The notes beneath the pieces were generated by a model, which saw only the letters and a list, made by a program, of their open reading frames with translations, did not search any database and was not told where the DNA came from. Both the position numbers and the translations under genes were made by a program. A stretch of DNA of 64,000 bases from Streptomyces sp. NBC_01275 (GTDB lineage Bacteria; Actinomycetota; Actinomycetes; Streptomycetales; Streptomycetaceae): assembly GCF_026340655.1 (NCBI RefSeq), contig NZ_JAPEOZ010000001.1:1116001-1180000 (forward strand). The letters run 5' to 3'. Every line of letters starts with the position of its first letter. Position 1 is the stretch's first letter. This document shows positions 8,876 to 16,428 of this stretch, in pieces.

Positions 8876-8915
8876 CCGAACCCCGCCGACCGAACCCCGC
8901 CGGCCGAACCCCGCC
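8874..8915. repeat. Three tandem 14-bp units
   Basis: Three copies of a 14-base unit (GACCGAACCCCGCC, the third with GG in place of GA) begin at the last codon of the preceding gene and end 27 bases before the AhpD-like start. This is the second short tandem array in 0.8 kb. Confidence 0.8.
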
Positions 8916-8942
8916 CCCACAAGAATGGTTAGATATTCAACT

Positions 8943-9392
8943 ATGACGCGACGGATCTTCATCGACAAGCAGAGCCCCAAGGCCTACCACGCACTGCTCC
9001 AGACGTCCGAGGCCGTGCGCGCGACCGCCGCCGACGCGGGCCTGGAGCGCACCGTCGTGGAACTGGTCAACCTGCGGGTGTCACAGCTCAACGGCTGCGC
9101 GTTCTGCCTCGACGTGCACACCAAGGCCGCCCTGCGGGAGGGCGAGGACACCCGGCGGCTCGGCGTCCTCGCGGCCTGGCGGGACACCGGCCTCTTCACT
9201 CCCCTGGAACGCGCCGCGCTGGCTCTCGCCGAGGCGACCACCGCCCCGACCGACGCCGCCGCACAGGAGGCCGCCTACGCCGACGCCCGCCAGGTCCTCA
9301 CCGAGGACCAGATCTCGGCGGTGATCTGGGTGGCCGTCGCCATCAACGCCTTCAACCGGGTGTCCATCCTGAGCAGACACCCCGTGCGCTAG
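8943..9392 (+). CDS. AhpD-like carboxymuconolactone decarboxylase family protein
   Basis: This encodes a 149-residue cytoplasmic protein of the AhpD/CMD family. The core helix carries the redox pair CAFCLDVHTKAA (CxxC followed by His three residues later), the AhpD-type peroxidase-like active site. LTPLERAALALAEA and AVIWVAVAINAFNRVSI are the other family signatures. Members with CxxC act as thiol peroxidases or alkylhydroperoxidase partners. The ATG at 8943 gives the usual start MTRRIFIDKQSPKAY; an upstream in-frame ATG at 8925 is possible. A likely terminator follows at 9396. Confidence 0.88.
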   Translation: MTRRIFIDKQSPKAYHALLQTSEAVRATAADAGLERTVVELVNLRVSQLNGCAFCLDVHTKAALREGEDTRRLGVLAAWRDTGLFTPLERAALALAEATTAPTDAAAQEAAYADARQVLTEDQISAVIWVAVAINAFNRVSILSRHPVR

Positions 9393-9395
9393 TCC

Positions 9396-9414
9396 CCCGG
9401 CCTCGCTCGCCGGG
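9396..9414 (+). terminator. Short hairpin after the AhpD-like gene
   Basis: The inverted repeat CCCGGC / GCCGGG with a 7-base loop (CTCGCTC) begins 3 bases after the stop codon. The stem is short but GC-only. It is a plausible weak terminator. Confidence 0.4.
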
Positions 9415-9679
9415 CCCCTCACCCCCGCACCGGACGCGGGCTGACCAGCCCCGCCCCATACGCCCCCACCACGGCCTGGGCGTGGTCGCCCTGCCCGCGG
9501 GGGCGAGCGGCTGGCGGACGGAGTAGCACAGCCGGTCGGGCCGTACCTCCGAATGGACCGTCAGAACACCCCAAATCGTGGGTTTCCTCACCCGTTCTCG
9601 TGGCGTTCCCGCTTTCCCCCCGGCGGTCGCGCCCGTCCCTCGTGAGAAAGTTGCCGCTCGAAACCAGCCAGGGGGGTCT

Positions 9680-10936
9680 GTGACACGACATCAGAAACGG
9701 TCCGGGGTACGCAGAAAGCGGCCTACGCGGCCTACGCGGCGGACGTCGCTGACGCTGCTGACGGCGCTCGGGACACTGGCCGGCGCCGCCCTCGCGGGCG
9801 CGACTCCGGCCGGCGCGGCGACCTGGACCACGGTGGCGGCGGGCGTGACGTACCGGCAGTACGACCTGCAGGCGGCCGCCGGGGTGACTCATGTGCACGT
9901 GCTCAGCGTCGACCTGGCCAACGCCCATGTGCGGCTGGGGCTGTTGTACCCGGGAGCGGTGGCGTCCCGTGCGCCCGTCTCCCGGCAGGCCGACGCGCAG
10001 AAGGCCGTCGCCGGCATCAACGGCGACTTCTTCAACATCTCCGAGACCCAGCACCCGGGGATCACCGCGACCGGCGCGAGCGTGGGTCCGGCGATCGCGA
10101 ACGGGAAGGTGCTCAAGGGCGCGGTCCCGGACGCCCAACGGTTCGGACCCGAACTGCCGCCGGGCACGAACACCCGGGCCGTGGTGGGCGTAGCCGCCGA
10201 CGGGAAGGCCCGGGTGGACAGCCTGGACCTCGCCGGCAAGGTGACCGCCACCCGCAGCCGGGTGGCGCTGAGCGGGCTCAACCAGTACGCGCTGCCGGTG
10301 AACGGCATCGGCGCGTACACCTCGGACTGGGGCAGCGTCTCGCGGCTGCGGGCCGCCTGCGGCACGGACACCAGCCGGGGCGCGGCGTGCAGTTCGAGCA
10401 CCTACGAGGTGACGGTCAAGCACGGCCGGGTCGTGTCGACGGCGTCCAAGCCGGGCAGCGGGTCCATCGCGGCGGGCGCCACGGTGCTCGTCGGACGGGA
10501 GACGGGCGCGCAACGCCTGAAGACCTTCAAGGTGGGCCAGCGGGTGACGGTGACCCACGGGCTGACGGCCGCGTCCCGGGCGACGTACCGGTTCGCGGTC
10601 GGGGGCTATCCGGTGCTCTCGGGCGGAGCGCCGCGGTCCGGGCTCGACGCCCGGGTCTCGGCCGTGCGCACGGCGGTGGGCATCGGCAACGGCGGGAAGC
10701 GGGTGTACCTGCTCGCGCTGGACGGCGCGGCCGCGTACCGCAAGGGCCTGACGATCGCCGAGGTCGCCGCCGCCCTCAAGAGCCTCGGCGCGACCGAGGG
10801 CTTCAGCCTGGACGGCGGCGGCTCGTCGACCCTGGTGGCCCGCCCGTCGGGCAAGACCAAGGTGACGGTCCGCAACCACCCGTCCGACGGCACGGAGCGC
10901 CCCGTGCCGAACGGCATCGGCGTCTTCACCCAGTAG
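9680..10936 (+). CDS. Secreted phosphodiester glycosidase family (NAGPA-domain) protein
   Basis: This encodes a 418-residue exported protein. The GTG at 9680 is preceded by GGGGGG and opens a signal peptide with an Arg-rich n-region and ATPAGAA end. The C-terminal part (about 210-415) has the NAGPA domain signatures: VAGINGDFFNI near the start, and VYLLALDGAAAYRKGLTIAEVA followed by FSLDGGGSSTLVARP and the closing NGIGVFTQ. NAGPA domains cleave N-acetylglucosamine-phosphodiester links, and bacterial members are thought to act on wall glycopolymers or exopolysaccharide. The invariant GGGSST segment is intact. It is a single-gene unit. Confidence 0.88.
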   Translation: MTRHQKRSGVRRKRPTRPTRRTSLTLLTALGTLAGAALAGATPAGAATWTTVAAGVTYRQYDLQAAAGVTHVHVLSVDLANAHVRLGLLYPGAVASRAPVSRQADAQKAVAGINGDFFNISETQHPGITATGASVGPAIANGKVLKGAVPDAQRFGPELPPGTNTRAVVGVAADGKARVDSLDLAGKVTATRSRVALSGLNQYALPVNGIGAYTSDWGSVSRLRAACGTDTSRGAACSSSTYEVTVKHGRVVSTASKPGSGSIAAGATVLVGRETGAQRLKTFKVGQRVTVTHGLTAASRATYRFAVGGYPVLSGGAPRSGLDARVSAVRTAVGIGNGGKRVYLLALDGAAAYRKGLTIAEVAAALKSLGATEGFSLDGGGSSTLVARPSGKTKVTVRNHPSDGTERPVPNGIGVFTQ

Positions 10937-10979
10937 TGAACCCGCCGTTCAGCTGGTGAGCACCCCGTTCAGCGCGGCC

Positions 10980-11174
10980 TCACGGTCGAAGGCCGCCGAC
11001 GATGTCGGCGGTCGCCGTGAGGCCGCTGCTGATGGTGGGGGCCATGCTGGTGCCGGCCAGGAAGAAGCCGAGCAGCAGACAGACCAGCGCGTGCGAGACC
11101 TTCAGTCCGCCGCTGCGCAGGAAGATCACCGCCAGGATCAGCAGCAACAGGACCACGGAAATCGAAAGGAACAT
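10980..11174 (-). CDS. Small two-helix membrane protein
   Basis: This encodes 64 residues. The ATG at 11174 follows GGAGGAGG at ideal distance. The sequence starts with a hydrophobic helix (MFLSISVVLLLLILAVIFL), has a short basic loop (RSGGLKVSH), then a second helix (ALVCLLLGFFLAGTSMA) and a polar tail. It is of the small conserved Streptomyces membrane protein type and its function is unknown. It sits downstream of the phosphodiesterase-like gene with a gap of 104 bases. Confidence 0.78.
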   Translation of the reverse strand: MFLSISVVLLLLILAVIFLRSGGLKVSHALVCLLLGFFLAGTSMAPTISSGLTATADIVGGLRP

Positions 11175-11278
11175 CGTCAGCCTCCTCCGCCATGTCCGCT
11201 TTCGCGGCGTTCGGCCGCAAGTGTGGCGTAACGGAGGGTTCGTCCGTGCGACTGAGCCGTCCGCCGAACGGGTGGTGT

Positions 11279-12139
11279 CTACGCCGTTCGGCGGGCGTCC
11301 AGGAAGGTCTCCAGGCCGGCGAGGTCGTCGGTGTTGAGGTAGTCGACGTCGGCCGCGAGGAGTTCGGCCCAGAGGGCGTCGCGGTCGGGGCCCGCGACGT
11401 CGGGGGTGGCCCAGAAGCGGACCTGCTGTCCGCGCGTGTGCGCCGCGCCCACGATCCCGCGCAGCCGCTGCCGCTCCGCCTCCGGGAAGGAGCCGACGCC
11501 CAGCCAGGTGAAGTTGAGCGTCCAGTTGTCGGAGATCAGCGAGGCGAAGGAGGCCTCGCCGGCCCCGAGGTCGGTGAGGCGTCCGTCGTAGAAGGCGCGG
11601 CGGACGGTCTGCGCCTCCATGGGCGTACGGGCCGCGCGGTCGCCGGAGATGACGGCGGTGACCGGGCCGGGGTGGATCCGACCGTGGGCATACGTCGTGA
11701 ACAGGCCCCGGTAGCGCTTGAGTCGGCGGTCGAGCGCGAGGTACGTCGAGGAGCCCTCGGTCTTGATGTCGATGAGCAGTTGCAGCGGCCGCCGGTAGCC
11801 CCGGTACACGGAGCCTCGGCCCGCTTTGACGCGGGCGGCGAGCGGGGCGAGGTAGAGGGACTCCAGAGTGCGGGTCGGGTCGAGTTCGTCGGCCGAGTGG
11901 GCGACGAGGAGTTCGCCGTCGACGAGGAAGATGTCGGCCTCGACGCTGCCGAAGCGGTGGTCGAGGGCGTCGAGGAGGGGGCGGGGGTGCTCGTAGTCGT
12001 TGTGGGCGTGGGCGCGCCACAACGGGCGGGCGCCGGGATGCCGTTCCGCCGCGAGCGCGCTGACGCCGGGCAGGGCGACCGCGCCGGCGAACGCGGCGCC
12101 GAGGGTGCTGAGGGCTCTGCGACGGGTGGTGAGGGCCAT
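11279..12139 (-). CDS. Secreted PI-PLC/GDPD-like phosphodiesterase
   Basis: This encodes a 286-residue exported protein. The ATG at 12139 follows GGAGG. The N-terminus has a Tat-type signal (TTRRRALSTLGAAFAGAVALPG). The mature domain starts with RAHAHNDYEHPRPL, and VEADIFLVDGELLVAHSADE plus LLIDIKTEG give the acidic metal ligands and second His of glycerophosphodiester phosphodiesterase / PI-specific phospholipase C-like TIM barrels. The ending DYLNTDDLAGLETFL is typical. It probably hydrolyses a glycerophosphodiester or phosphoinositol outside the cell; the exact substrate is unknown. Confidence 0.87.
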   Translation of the reverse strand: MALTTRRRALSTLGAAFAGAVALPGVSALAAERHPGARPLWRAHAHNDYEHPRPLLDALDHRFGSVEADIFLVDGELLVAHSADELDPTRTLESLYLAPLAARVKAGRGSVYRGYRRPLQLLIDIKTEGSSTYLALDRRLKRYRGLFTTYAHGRIHPGPVTAVISGDRAARTPMEAQTVRRAFYDGRLTDLGAGEASFASLISDNWTLNFTWLGVGSFPEAERQRLRGIVGAAHTRGQQVRFWATPDVAGPDRDALWAELLAADVDYLNTDDLAGLETFLDARRTA

Positions 12140-12270
12140 GCTCTGCCTCCCTGTGGATGCCGTACGGGACCACCGCGAGTATCACGCGCCACAGCACCCA
12201 ACGGGCCTGCACATGGCAGGAGTTGGCCGGACCGCCGCTGCCCGTTCACTCCTGCGCGGCAGTGCACACG

Positions 12271-12296
12271 AAAAAACCCGCCCCAGGTGGGGCGGG
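12271..12296 (-). terminator. Rho-independent terminator of the acyl-CoA dehydrogenase operon
   Basis: An 8-bp GC-only stem (CCCGCCCC / GGGGCGGG, loop AGGT) is followed on the minus strand by a run of six U (AAAAAA at 12271-12276 on the plus strand). It lies 29 bases after the stop of the last operon gene. This is the most classical terminator in the window. Confidence 0.9.
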
Positions 12297-12324
12297 CTTT
12301 CCCGCGGGTTCTCCCGGCCGTGCG

Positions 12325-13398
12325 TCAGGGGGCCCGGAGGTCGACCAGTTCGGCCAGCACCGCACGGTGGGCTCCCGCCGTGCCGTAGGCGATCGAGTCG
12401 GCCTTGGCCCGCTTGAGGCAGAGGTGGACCGGGTGCTCCCAGGTCATGCCGAGGCCGCCGTGCAGTTGCAGGGCCTCCTCGGCCGCCCGGACGGCGACGG
12501 ACGCCGCGTAGGCCTGGGCGACGGCGACCGCCACGTCGACGTCCGCTCCGGTGGCGAGCGCGTCGGCGGCGGCGCGGGCGGCGGCCCGGAGGCTGACGAC
12601 CTCCAGCCACAGCTGCGCCAGCCGGTGCTTGAGCGCCTGGAAGCCGCCGACCGGCCGGTTGAACTGCTTGCGCTCCTTCAGATAGCGCACGGTCTCCGTC
12701 AACGCCCAGTCGGCGAGCCCGAGTTGCTCGGAGGCGAGCAGCCCGGCGCCGGCCAGCAGAGCACGCCGGACGGCGGGTTCGGCGTCGCCGATCCGGCGGC
12801 CGGGGGCGCCGACGAGGGTGACCGTGGCGAGCGGCCGGGTCAGGTCGAGGGAGACCTGCGGGGCGACGGTCACGGCGGCCGCGTCGACGGCGTGGAGACC
12901 GCCGTCCTCGGCCGGCACCAGGAACACATCGGCGACCACCGCGTCCGCGATCCCGGTCAGCTCCCCGTGCAGCACACCGTCTTCGACGCGTACGGCCGTG
13001 AAGGGGGCGCCCGGGGCGGTGTGCAGGCCGACCGCGAGCGCGCCGAGGGTTCGGCCGGACGCCAGCCGTCGAAGCAGCTCTTCGTCGCCGCAGGCCAGCA
13101 GGGCCTCGGTGGCGACCACGGCGCTGGTCAGATACGGCACGGGCGCGACCGCCCGCCCCAACTCCTCCAGCACCACGGCGACTTCGCGGTGGCTCGCGCC
13201 CTGTCCGCCCTGCGCCTCGGGCACCAGCAGGCCGGCCAGGCCCATGCCGTCGGCGAGCGCCTTCCAGGCCGCGAGGTCGTGCGGGGCGTCCGACTCGGTG
13301 CGGGCCATGACGCCCGGCGCGTCGCAGTGGTCGGCCAGCAGGTCCCGTACGGCGGCCCGGAGCGCCTCTTCCTCCTCCGCGTACAGCAGGTCGCTCAT
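12325..13398 (-). CDS. Acyl-CoA dehydrogenase, short subunit
   Basis: This encodes a 357-residue acyl-CoA dehydrogenase-fold flavoprotein. N-terminal helices (LYAEEEEALRAAVRDLLADH), a central beta domain and the C-terminal helical domain (RYLKERKQFNRPVGGFQALKHRLAQLW; EEALQLHGGLGMTWEHPVHLCLKRAKAD) are all present. The start overlaps the stop of the longer dehydrogenase by ATGA, which couples their translation. Adjacent long and short pairs like this often form alpha2beta2 enzymes in actinobacterial sterol or acyl-CoA catabolism. That suggests a heteromeric enzyme here, but the substrate cannot be read from the sequence. Confidence 0.88.
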   Translation of the reverse strand: MSDLLYAEEEEALRAAVRDLLADHCDAPGVMARTESDAPHDLAAWKALADGMGLAGLLVPEAQGGQGASHREVAVVLEELGRAVAPVPYLTSAVVATEALLACGDEELLRRLASGRTLGALAVGLHTAPGAPFTAVRVEDGVLHGELTGIADAVVADVFLVPAEDGGLHAVDAAAVTVAPQVSLDLTRPLATVTLVGAPGRRIGDAEPAVRRALLAGAGLLASEQLGLADWALTETVRYLKERKQFNRPVGGFQALKHRLAQLWLEVVSLRAAARAAADALATGADVDVAVAVAQAYAASVAVRAAEEALQLHGGLGMTWEHPVHLCLKRAKADSIAYGTAGAHRAVLAELVDLRAP

Positions 13399-14597
13399 CG
13401 GGCCAGGTCCTTCCATGCGACGTCCTTGTCGGTGCGCGGCTCGGCGGGCAGGCCCAGGACGCGCTCGGCGACGATGTTCAGCAGGACCTCGCTGGTCCCG
13501 CCCTCGATGCTGTTGCCCTTGGAGCGCAGGTAGCGGTACCCGGCGTCCCGGCCGGTGAAGTCCACCAGCTCCGGGCGGCGCATGGTCCAGTCGTCGTACA
13601 ACAGGCCCTCCTCGCCGAGGAGTTCGACCTCCAGGCCGCTGATCTCCTGGTTGAGGCGGGCGAAGGCGAGCTTCATGCCGGCGCCCTCGGGGCCTGGCTG
13701 GCCGACGGCGAGCTGCTGGCGCAGGCGTTCGCCGGCGAGGCGGGCGACCTCGGCCTCCACCCACAGCGTGAGCAGCCGCTGGTGCAGGTCGTGGGTGCGC
13801 AGCTCGGGGCGTTCGCGCCAGGTCTTGGAGACCGGGCCGATCATGCCGCCCTCGCGGGGCAGCCGCATGCCGCCGATGGCGACGCGTTCGTTGTTCAGGG
13901 TGGTCTGCGCGACCCGCCAGCCGTCGCCGACGTCACCGAGGCGGCGGGCGTCGGGGATGCGGACGTCGGTGAGGAACACCTCGTTGAACTCGGCCTCGCC
14001 GGTGATCTGGCGCAGCGGCCTGACCTCGACGCCCGGGTCGGTCATGTCGCAGACGAAGTAGGTGATGCCCGCGTGCTTGGGCACGTCCGGGTCGGTGCGG
14101 GCGATGAGGATGGCCCAGCGGGCGAGGTGGGCGCTGGACGTCCACACCTTCTGCCCGTTGACCACCCAGTCTCCCCCGCTCTCGCGGACGGCGCGGGTGC
14201 CGAGCGCGGCCAGGTCGGAGCCGGCGCCCGGCTCGCTGAACAGCTGGCACCAGACCTCCTCGCCCACCCACAGGGGCCGCAGGAAGCTCCGCTTCTGCTC
14301 CTCGGTTCCGTAGCGCAGGATCGTCGGCGCGGCCATGCCGAGGCCGATGCCGATACGGCGCGGGTCGTTGTCGGGAGCGCCCGCGGCCTCCAGCTCGGCG
14401 TCCACGACGGCCTGGAGCGAGCGGGGCGCGCCGAGGCCGCCGAGCCCCTCCGGGTAGTGCACCCAGGCCAGCCCCGCGTCGAAGCGGGCCTTCAGGAAGT
14501 CCACCCGGTCCGTCGTGGCGGGCGGCTTCGCGGCCAGCAACTCCGCGGTACGGCGCGTGAGTTCGGCTGCGTCGACGACATGGGCTGTATCGGTCAT
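13395..14597 (-). CDS. Acyl-CoA dehydrogenase, long subunit
   Basis: This encodes a 400-residue acyl-CoA dehydrogenase family protein. Motifs include CQLFSEPGAGSDLAAL and WVVNGQKVWTSSAHLARWAI (FAD and acyl-CoA binding), and the C-terminal FTGRDAGYRYLRSKGNSIEGGTSEVLLNIVAERVLGLP, where IEGGTSEVLLNI is the family's nucleotide-binding signature. It starts by ATGA overlap with the quinone oxidoreductase gene upstream and ends by ATGA overlap with the short dehydrogenase, so it is the middle gene of a tight operon. It oxidises an acyl-CoA at the alpha-beta position; chain type is unknown. Confidence 0.9.
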   Translation of the reverse strand: MTDTAHVVDAAELTRRTAELLAAKPPATTDRVDFLKARFDAGLAWVHYPEGLGGLGAPRSLQAVVDAELEAAGAPDNDPRRIGIGLGMAAPTILRYGTEEQKRSFLRPLWVGEEVWCQLFSEPGAGSDLAALGTRAVRESGGDWVVNGQKVWTSSAHLARWAILIARTDPDVPKHAGITYFVCDMTDPGVEVRPLRQITGEAEFNEVFLTDVRIPDARRLGDVGDGWRVAQTTLNNERVAIGGMRLPREGGMIGPVSKTWRERPELRTHDLHQRLLTLWVEAEVARLAGERLRQQLAVGQPGPEGAGMKLAFARLNQEISGLEVELLGEEGLLYDDWTMRRPELVDFTGRDAGYRYLRSKGNSIEGGTSEVLLNIVAERVLGLPAEPRTDKDVAWKDLAR

Positions 14598-15577
14598 ACG
14601 GCGGCTCCGTTGTCCTGCGAAAGCGAGGGCAGCACCGCGACCCGGCCGGTGGTGACGCCGTCGGCGACCCGCTGCACGGCGGCGGCTCCTCCGGCCAGCG
14701 GCACGCGCTCGCTCACCAGCGGCAGAATCGCGCCCCGGGCGGCGAGCTCGGTGAGCTGCTCGTGGCAGTGCTGGACCAGCTTCGGGTTCTTGGTGTTGTA
14801 GAGGCCCCAGTGCAGGCCGAGGATCGCGTAGTTCTTCACCAGGGCGTGGTTCAGCCCGGGGCTGGGGATGGTGCCGCTGGCGAAGCCGACGACCACGATC
14901 CGGCCCTCGAAGGCGACGACCTTGGTCGACTGCGTGTAGGCCTCGCCGCCCACGGGGTCGTAGATCACGTCGGCGCCCCGGCCGCCGGTGGCCGCCTTCA
15001 CCGCGCCGACGACGTCCTCGGCGCGCCGGTCGATGACGACGTCACAGCCCAGCTCCCGTGCCACGGCGACCTTGTCGGCGCCGCCCACGACACCGATGAC
15101 GGTCGCGCCCGCCGCCTTTCCGAGCTGTACGGCCGCGCTGCCGACCCCTCCTGCGGCAGCGTGGACGAGCAGCGTCTCGCCCGCCTCCAGCCGGGCCCGC
15201 CGATGCAGGCCGAACCAGCCCGTCTGGTAGCCGACGTGCAGCGCGGCGGCCTCGGCGTCGTCCAGCGAGTCGGGCGCGGGCAGCACGGCGGCGGCGTCCG
15301 CGACGGCGTACTCGGCGAAACCGCCGTACGGCAGCGCGGGGTTGGCGATCACGCGGCGGCCGTCCTCGGTCTCGCCGCAGATCTCCACGCCCGGGGTGAA
15401 GGGCAGCGGGGGCCGGACCTGGTAGTGGCCCCGGCACATCAGCACGTCCGGGAAGTTGATGTTCGCGGCGCGCACCCTGAGCAGGATCTGGCCGTCGCCG
15501 GGCGTGGGCCGCTCCACTTCCTCGAGCCGCATCACCTCGCTCGGCTCACCGTTCTCGTGCACCTGCCATGCCTGCAT
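14594..15577 (-). CDS. NADPH:quinone oxidoreductase family (zinc-less MDR) protein
   Basis: This encodes a 327-residue medium-chain reductase of the quinone oxidoreductase type. The start MQAWQVHENGEPSEV is chosen because TGGAGG lies 6 bases upstream. The N-terminal GroES-like domain has NINFPDVLMCRGHYQVRPPLPFTPGVEICG. The Rossmann domain has LLVHAAAGGVGSAAVQLGKAAGATVIGVVG and the conserved GGRGADVIYDPVGG. No structural zinc Cys cluster is present. It is the first gene of a three-gene operon with two acyl-CoA dehydrogenases, so it may act as an enoyl-CoA or quinone reductase in the same catabolic route. The operon promoter should lie at 15578-15680. Confidence 0.88.
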   Translation of the reverse strand: MQAWQVHENGEPSEVMRLEEVERPTPGDGQILLRVRAANINFPDVLMCRGHYQVRPPLPFTPGVEICGETEDGRRVIANPALPYGGFAEYAVADAAAVLPAPDSLDDAEAAALHVGYQTGWFGLHRRARLEAGETLLVHAAAGGVGSAAVQLGKAAGATVIGVVGGADKVAVARELGCDVVIDRRAEDVVGAVKAATGGRGADVIYDPVGGEAYTQSTKVVAFEGRIVVVGFASGTIPSPGLNHALVKNYAILGLHWGLYNTKNPKLVQHCHEQLTELAARGAILPLVSERVPLAGGAAAVQRVADGVTTGRVAVLPSLSQDNGAAV

Positions 15578-15677
15578 GCGGGGCCTCCACGCGACTTCCT
15601 CGTCCGACCGGGGTCGATCGCATACTAAGCGGTCGCTTGCCGATGGGGGAACAGCCGCCGGGAGAACAGTCGCGTGT

Positions 15678-15751
15678 GTCACGTCCGCGCCGGTCACGTC
15701 CGCGCCGGTCACGGTCCGCCGGTCACGTCCGCGCCGGTCACGTCCGCGACG
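15678..15751. repeat. About five tandem 15-bp units between divergent ends
   Basis: Units of GTCACGTCCGCGCCG are repeated nearly perfectly. The third copy is altered (GTCACGGTCCGCCG) and the last is truncated into the end of the XRE-cupin gene, whose stop codon (15738-15740) lies inside a unit. The repeat has thus supplied the end of that reading frame. It lies about 100 bases upstream of the quinone oxidoreductase start. Confidence 0.85.
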
Positions 15752-16310
15752 GCCGCGCCCGTACGTGCATCCGCTCCCCCTGCGGCCCGAACAGGCTCAG
15801 GAACTCGGCCGGCCCCTCCCCCGTCGACCCGAACCAGTGCGGCACGCGCGTGTCGAACTCGGCGGCCTCCCCCGCCGTCAGCACCACGTCGTGCGCCCCG
15901 AGCACGAGCCGCAGCCGCCCGGACATCACGTACAGCCATTCATAGCCCTCGTGGGTGCGCAGCTCCGGCTCCTCGTTGCGCTGGGGTTCCAGCACCTTGA
16001 AGGCCTGGAGCCCGCCGGGCTGCCGGGTCAGCGGCCAGAAGGTGCGCCCGTGCCGTACGACCGGCTTGGCGCGCACCCGGGGGTCGCCCACCGGCGGCGC
16101 GCCGACCAGTTCGTCCAGCGGCACCTGGTGGGCCTGGGCGATCGGCAGCAGCAGTTCCAGGCTCGGCTTGCGCAGACCCGACTCCAGCCGGGAGAGCGTG
16201 CTGACGGAGATGCCGGTCGCCTCGGACAGCGCCGCCAGGGTGACCTCCCGCTCCTTCCGGATCCGGCGCAGACGGGGGCCCACTTCCGCGAGAACGTCTT
16301 CGGCAGCCAT
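15738..16310 (-). CDS. XRE-cupin transcriptional regulator
   Basis: This encodes a 190-residue regulator. Residues about 8-65 are a Cro/C1 helix-turn-helix (LRRIRKEREVTLAALSEATGISVSTLSRLESG). Residues about 105-185 form a cupin barrel (HEGYEWLYVMSGRLRLVLGAHDVVLTAGEAAEFDTRVPHWFG), the layout of the PuuR/SutR-type XRE-cupin family. Such proteins usually repress a neighbouring catabolic or transport operon in response to a small molecule, and the oxidoreductase/dehydrogenase operon is the nearest candidate. The ATG at 16310 has no Shine-Dalgarno and sits 6 bases after a -10 element, so the mRNA is probably leaderless. The last residues are encoded by a tandem repeat. Confidence 0.88.
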   Translation of the reverse strand: MAAEDVLAEVGPRLRRIRKEREVTLAALSEATGISVSTLSRLESGLRKPSLELLLPIAQAHQVPLDELVGAPPVGDPRVRAKPVVRHGRTFWPLTRQPGGLQAFKVLEPQRNEEPELRTHEGYEWLYVMSGRLRLVLGAHDVVLTAGEAAEFDTRVPHWFGSTGEGPAEFLSLFGPQGERMHVRARPSRT

Positions 16311-16316
16311 GCCCGT

Positions 16317-16345
16317 ATTGCAGTATCGGCAAAGACATTTGTCAA
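16317..16345 (-). promoter_or_regulatory. Vegetative-type promoter for a leaderless XRE-cupin mRNA
   Basis: On the minus strand a consensus -35 TTGACA (16345-16340) is separated by 17 bases from TGCAAT (16322-16317), and the ATG begins 6 bases after that -10. An inverted repeat GTATTG ... CAATAC (16348-16343 and 16320-16315) brackets the whole promoter and could bind the regulator itself. Confidence 0.65.
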
Positions 16346-16428
16346 TACAGGTCCGTAGAGGTCGGTAGAGGTCTGTCCGTCGCGGTCGAGCGGGTGTGGT
16401 CCGGGGCGTGCCGTTGCACCATGGCTGC

